From the NCBI GenBank assembly GCA_910574885.1, contig CAJTDD010000009.1, forward strand, positions 62,001-126,000: 64,000 bases of DNA. The letters run 5' to 3'. Position numbers and translations under genes: made by a program. The notes under the pieces were generated by a model. The model searched no databases, was not told the DNA's origin, and was given only the letters and a program-made list of their open reading frames with translations. Source of the DNA: Lachnospiraceae bacterium (GTDB lineage Bacteria; Bacillota; Clostridia; Lachnospirales; Lachnospiraceae). Position 1 is the first letter of the stretch, and every line of letters starts with the position of its first letter. Of the stretch, positions 62,406-64,000 are shown piece after piece.

Positions 62406-63890
62406 ATGGATATTACAAGTATGACGGCAGTTGAGCTGGGAAAGAAAATCAAAGCAAGAGAGTTATCCGTTACAGATGCCGTAAATGCATGCCTTGCGCA
62501 GATTGATAAGGCAGAACCGGACGTCCACAGTTTTGTGACCATTGACCGGGAAGGCGCCCTTTTAAGAGCAGAAGAAGTGCAGAAGCAGATTGATGAAGGG
62601 ATGCTTGAGAGTCCTCTTGCCGGTGTCCCGGTAGCGATAAAGGATAACCTGTGTACCAAAGGAATGAAAACCACTTGCAGTTCAAAGATTCTGGAAGATT
62701 TCAAACCCACGTTTACGGCAGAGGCGGTATGCAATCTGGAAAAAGCGGGCGCGGTGATCATCGGGAAAACCAATATGGATGAATTTGCCATGGGAAGCAC
62801 AACGGAGACTTCGTATTTTGGCGTCACGAGAAACCCATGGAATTTAGAATATGTCCCCGGCGGCTCTTCCGGCGGCTCTTGCGCGGCAGTGGCCGCCTGT
62901 GAAAGCCCTTATGCCCTTGGTTCGGATACCGGCGGCTCCATCCGCCAGCCCAGCTCATTCTGCGGGGTGGTTGGGCTGAAACCCACCTATGGGACGGTGT
63001 CCAGATATGGATTGATTGCCTACGGTTCATCGCTGGACCAGATTGGACCCATTGCAAAGGACGTGACGGACTGCGCGGCAATTTTGGAAGTAATTGCATC
63101 CTATGATTCCAAGGACAGCACATCCATTGACAGAAGCAGGTATGTAGGTTTTACCGCCGCCTTGGTAAATGATGTGACCGGCATGAGAATCGGGATACCT
63201 AAGGATTATTTTGGCGACGGGCTGGATAACGAGGTCAGGGAGAAGATTCTGGAGGCGGTCAAGATACTGGAAAGCAGGGGAGCGATTGTAGAAGAATTTG
63301 ATTTAAGCCTTGTTAAGTACGCAATCCCGGCATATTATGTGATTGCGTCGGCGGAGGCAAGTTCTAATCTTTCCCGTTTTGACGGGGTAAAATACGGCTA
63401 CCGCACAAAAGAATATGAAGGGCTTCACAATATGTATAAGAAGACCCGCAATGAAGGCTTTGGTGCGGAAGTAAAGCGCAGAATCATGCTGGGTTCTTTT
63501 GTGTTAAGTTCCGGCTACTATGACGCCTATTACCTGAAAGCATTGAAGACAAAGGCTCTTATTAAAGAGGCGTTCGACCGCGCCTTTGCAAGGTTCGACG
63601 TCATCATCGCCCCGGCAGCGCCCACGACGGCCCTAAAGCTCGGGCATAGCCTAAGCGACCCGCTCAAGATGTATCTGGGAGACATCTATACCGTTTCCGT
63701 GAACTTAGCGGGGCTGCCTGGAATCAGCGTCCCTGTAGGGCTGGATTCCAAGGGATTGCCTGTGGGGATGCAGATACTCGGAAATTGTTTCGAGGAAAAT
63801 AAAATTATCCGTGCGGCGTATACGTTGGAGCAGACATTGGGTTTTGTCAGCGGTCATACGGATAGGAAGATGGAAGGAGGCGAGGCGTAA
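62406..63890 (+). CDS. gatA: Asp-tRNA(Asn)/Glu-tRNA(Gln) amidotransferase subunit A
   Basis: A 494-residue amidase-signature protein; ATG 62406 follows GGAGGCGGATGG, and the open frame further upstream lies inside gatC. The catalytic triad is complete: Lys79 in AIKDNL, the cis-Ser154 in GGSSGGS, and nucleophile Ser178 in [11 protein letters not shown]. It releases ammonia from glutamine and channels it to GatB. Its stop overlaps the gatB start by one base (TAATG). Confidence 0.96.
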   Translation: MDITSMTAVELGKKIKARELSVTDAVNACLAQIDKAEPDVHSFVTIDREGALLRAEEVQKQIDEGMLESPLAGVPVAIKDNLCTKGMKTTCSSKILEDFKPTFTAEAVCNLEKAGAVIIGKTNMDEFAMGSTTETSYFGVTRNPWNLEYVPGGSSGGSCAAVAACESPYALGSDTGGSIRQPSSFCGVVGLKPTYGTVSRYGLIAYGSSLDQIGPIAKDVTDCAAILEVIASYDSKDSTSIDRSRYVGFTAALVNDVTGMRIGIPKDYFGDGLDNEVREKILEAVKILESRGAIVEEFDLSLVKYAIPAYYVIASAEASSNLSRFDGVKYGYRTKEYEGLHNMYKKTRNEGFGAEVKRRIMLGSFVLSSGYYDAYYLKALKTKALIKEAFDRAFARFDVIIAPAAPTTALKLGHSLSDPLKMYLGDIYTVSVNLAGLPGISVPVGLDSKGLPVGMQILGNCFEENKIIRAAYTLEQTLGFVSGHTDRKMEGGEA

Positions 63891-64000
63891 TGGCAAAGAT
63901 GTACGAAACCGTAATCGGACTGGAAGTCCATGTAGAGCTTGCGACAAAGACGAAAATCTTCTGCTCTTGTAGCACAGAATTTGGCGGCGCGCCCAACACC
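63890..64000 (+). CDS. gatB: Asp-tRNA(Asn)/Glu-tRNA(Gln) amidotransferase subunit B, 5' part
   Basis: The first 37 codons of gatB are present ([20 protein letters not shown] near the start, then [13 protein letters not shown]) and run off the window. GatB activates the misacylated tRNA and receives ammonia from GatA. The CxC motif is part of its zinc site. The ATG overlaps the gatA stop. Confidence 0.95.
   Translation, partial: MAKMYETVIGLEVHVELATKTKIFCSCSTEFGGAPNT

Overview
The window looks like a chromosomal segment of a gut-type Firmicute of the class Clostridia, most likely Lachnospiraceae. The reasons are a T-box-controlled aspS-gatCAB operon for tRNA-dependent Asn/Gln formation, LoaP-type NusG paralogs at the head of a capsule operon, a TnpW-family transposon protein, DUF1703-type AAA/PD-(D/E)XK proteins, and Clostridia-style AGGAGG ribosome binding sites. 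The capsule locus is visibly richer in A+T than its flanks. This assignment is inference from gene content; no rRNA or other taxonomic marker is present.

Layout. (1) 1-5007: a GHKL histidine kinase (cut by the window edge) and a LytTR response regulator read leftward, divergent from a four-gene membrane operon: DUF2238 protein, ClC chloride channel, HdeD-like protein and a two-helix K+ channel. (2) 5193-9115: an AAA/nuclease-fold protein and a divergent MFS/AraC pair. (3) 9188-20097: carbohydrate genes. These are a GH2 beta-galactosidase with a fic remnant directly behind it, then a sugar ABC importer, an ADP-dependent-kinase-family sugar kinase, a class II aldolase, an RpiR regulator and a D-lyxose-isomerase-family enzyme, probably one catabolic pathway. 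(4) 20113-37841: remains of a dam methylase, a 250-bp inverted-repeat element, two loaP-like genes, and a 14-gene capsule/exopolysaccharide operon. The operon holds an aminotransferase, priming transferase, glycosyltransferases, LicD, an IspD/TarI-type cytidylyltransferase, epimerase, polymerase, WbsX, pyruvyltransferase, SDR, a MenD-like ThDP enzyme and a flippase. (5) 37924-45645: three regulator/target sets: TetR with an MFS exporter, a GH120-like beta-helix glycosidase with AraC, and MerR with a MATE pump. (6) 45984-53394: a histidinol-phosphatase followed by a decayed defence and mobile-element region: a broken type III R-M system, an unrecognised gene with its 4-TM partner, a YhcG nuclease, DUF3795 and MATE fragments, TnpW and a MITE-like element. 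(7) 53395-60120: diguanylate cyclase, WYL regulator with YciI protein, MATE pump, and a second AAA/nuclease protein. (8) 60252-64000: T-box, aspS, gatC, gatA and the start of gatB.

How the genes work together. Several neighbourhoods pair a regulator with its target and show a visible operator: a 19-bp-spacer MerR promoter before the MATE gene, two palindromes before tetR, and a 10-5-10 palindrome before the WYL gene. The capsule operon is probably read through by LoaP antitermination. It may build a polymer carrying CDP-alditol-derived phosphate groups (IspD/TarI + LicD) and an unusual sugar (SDR + MenD-like enzyme). The accessory stretches are marked by deletions, frameshifts and palindromic insertions, so several of their genes are probably non-functional.
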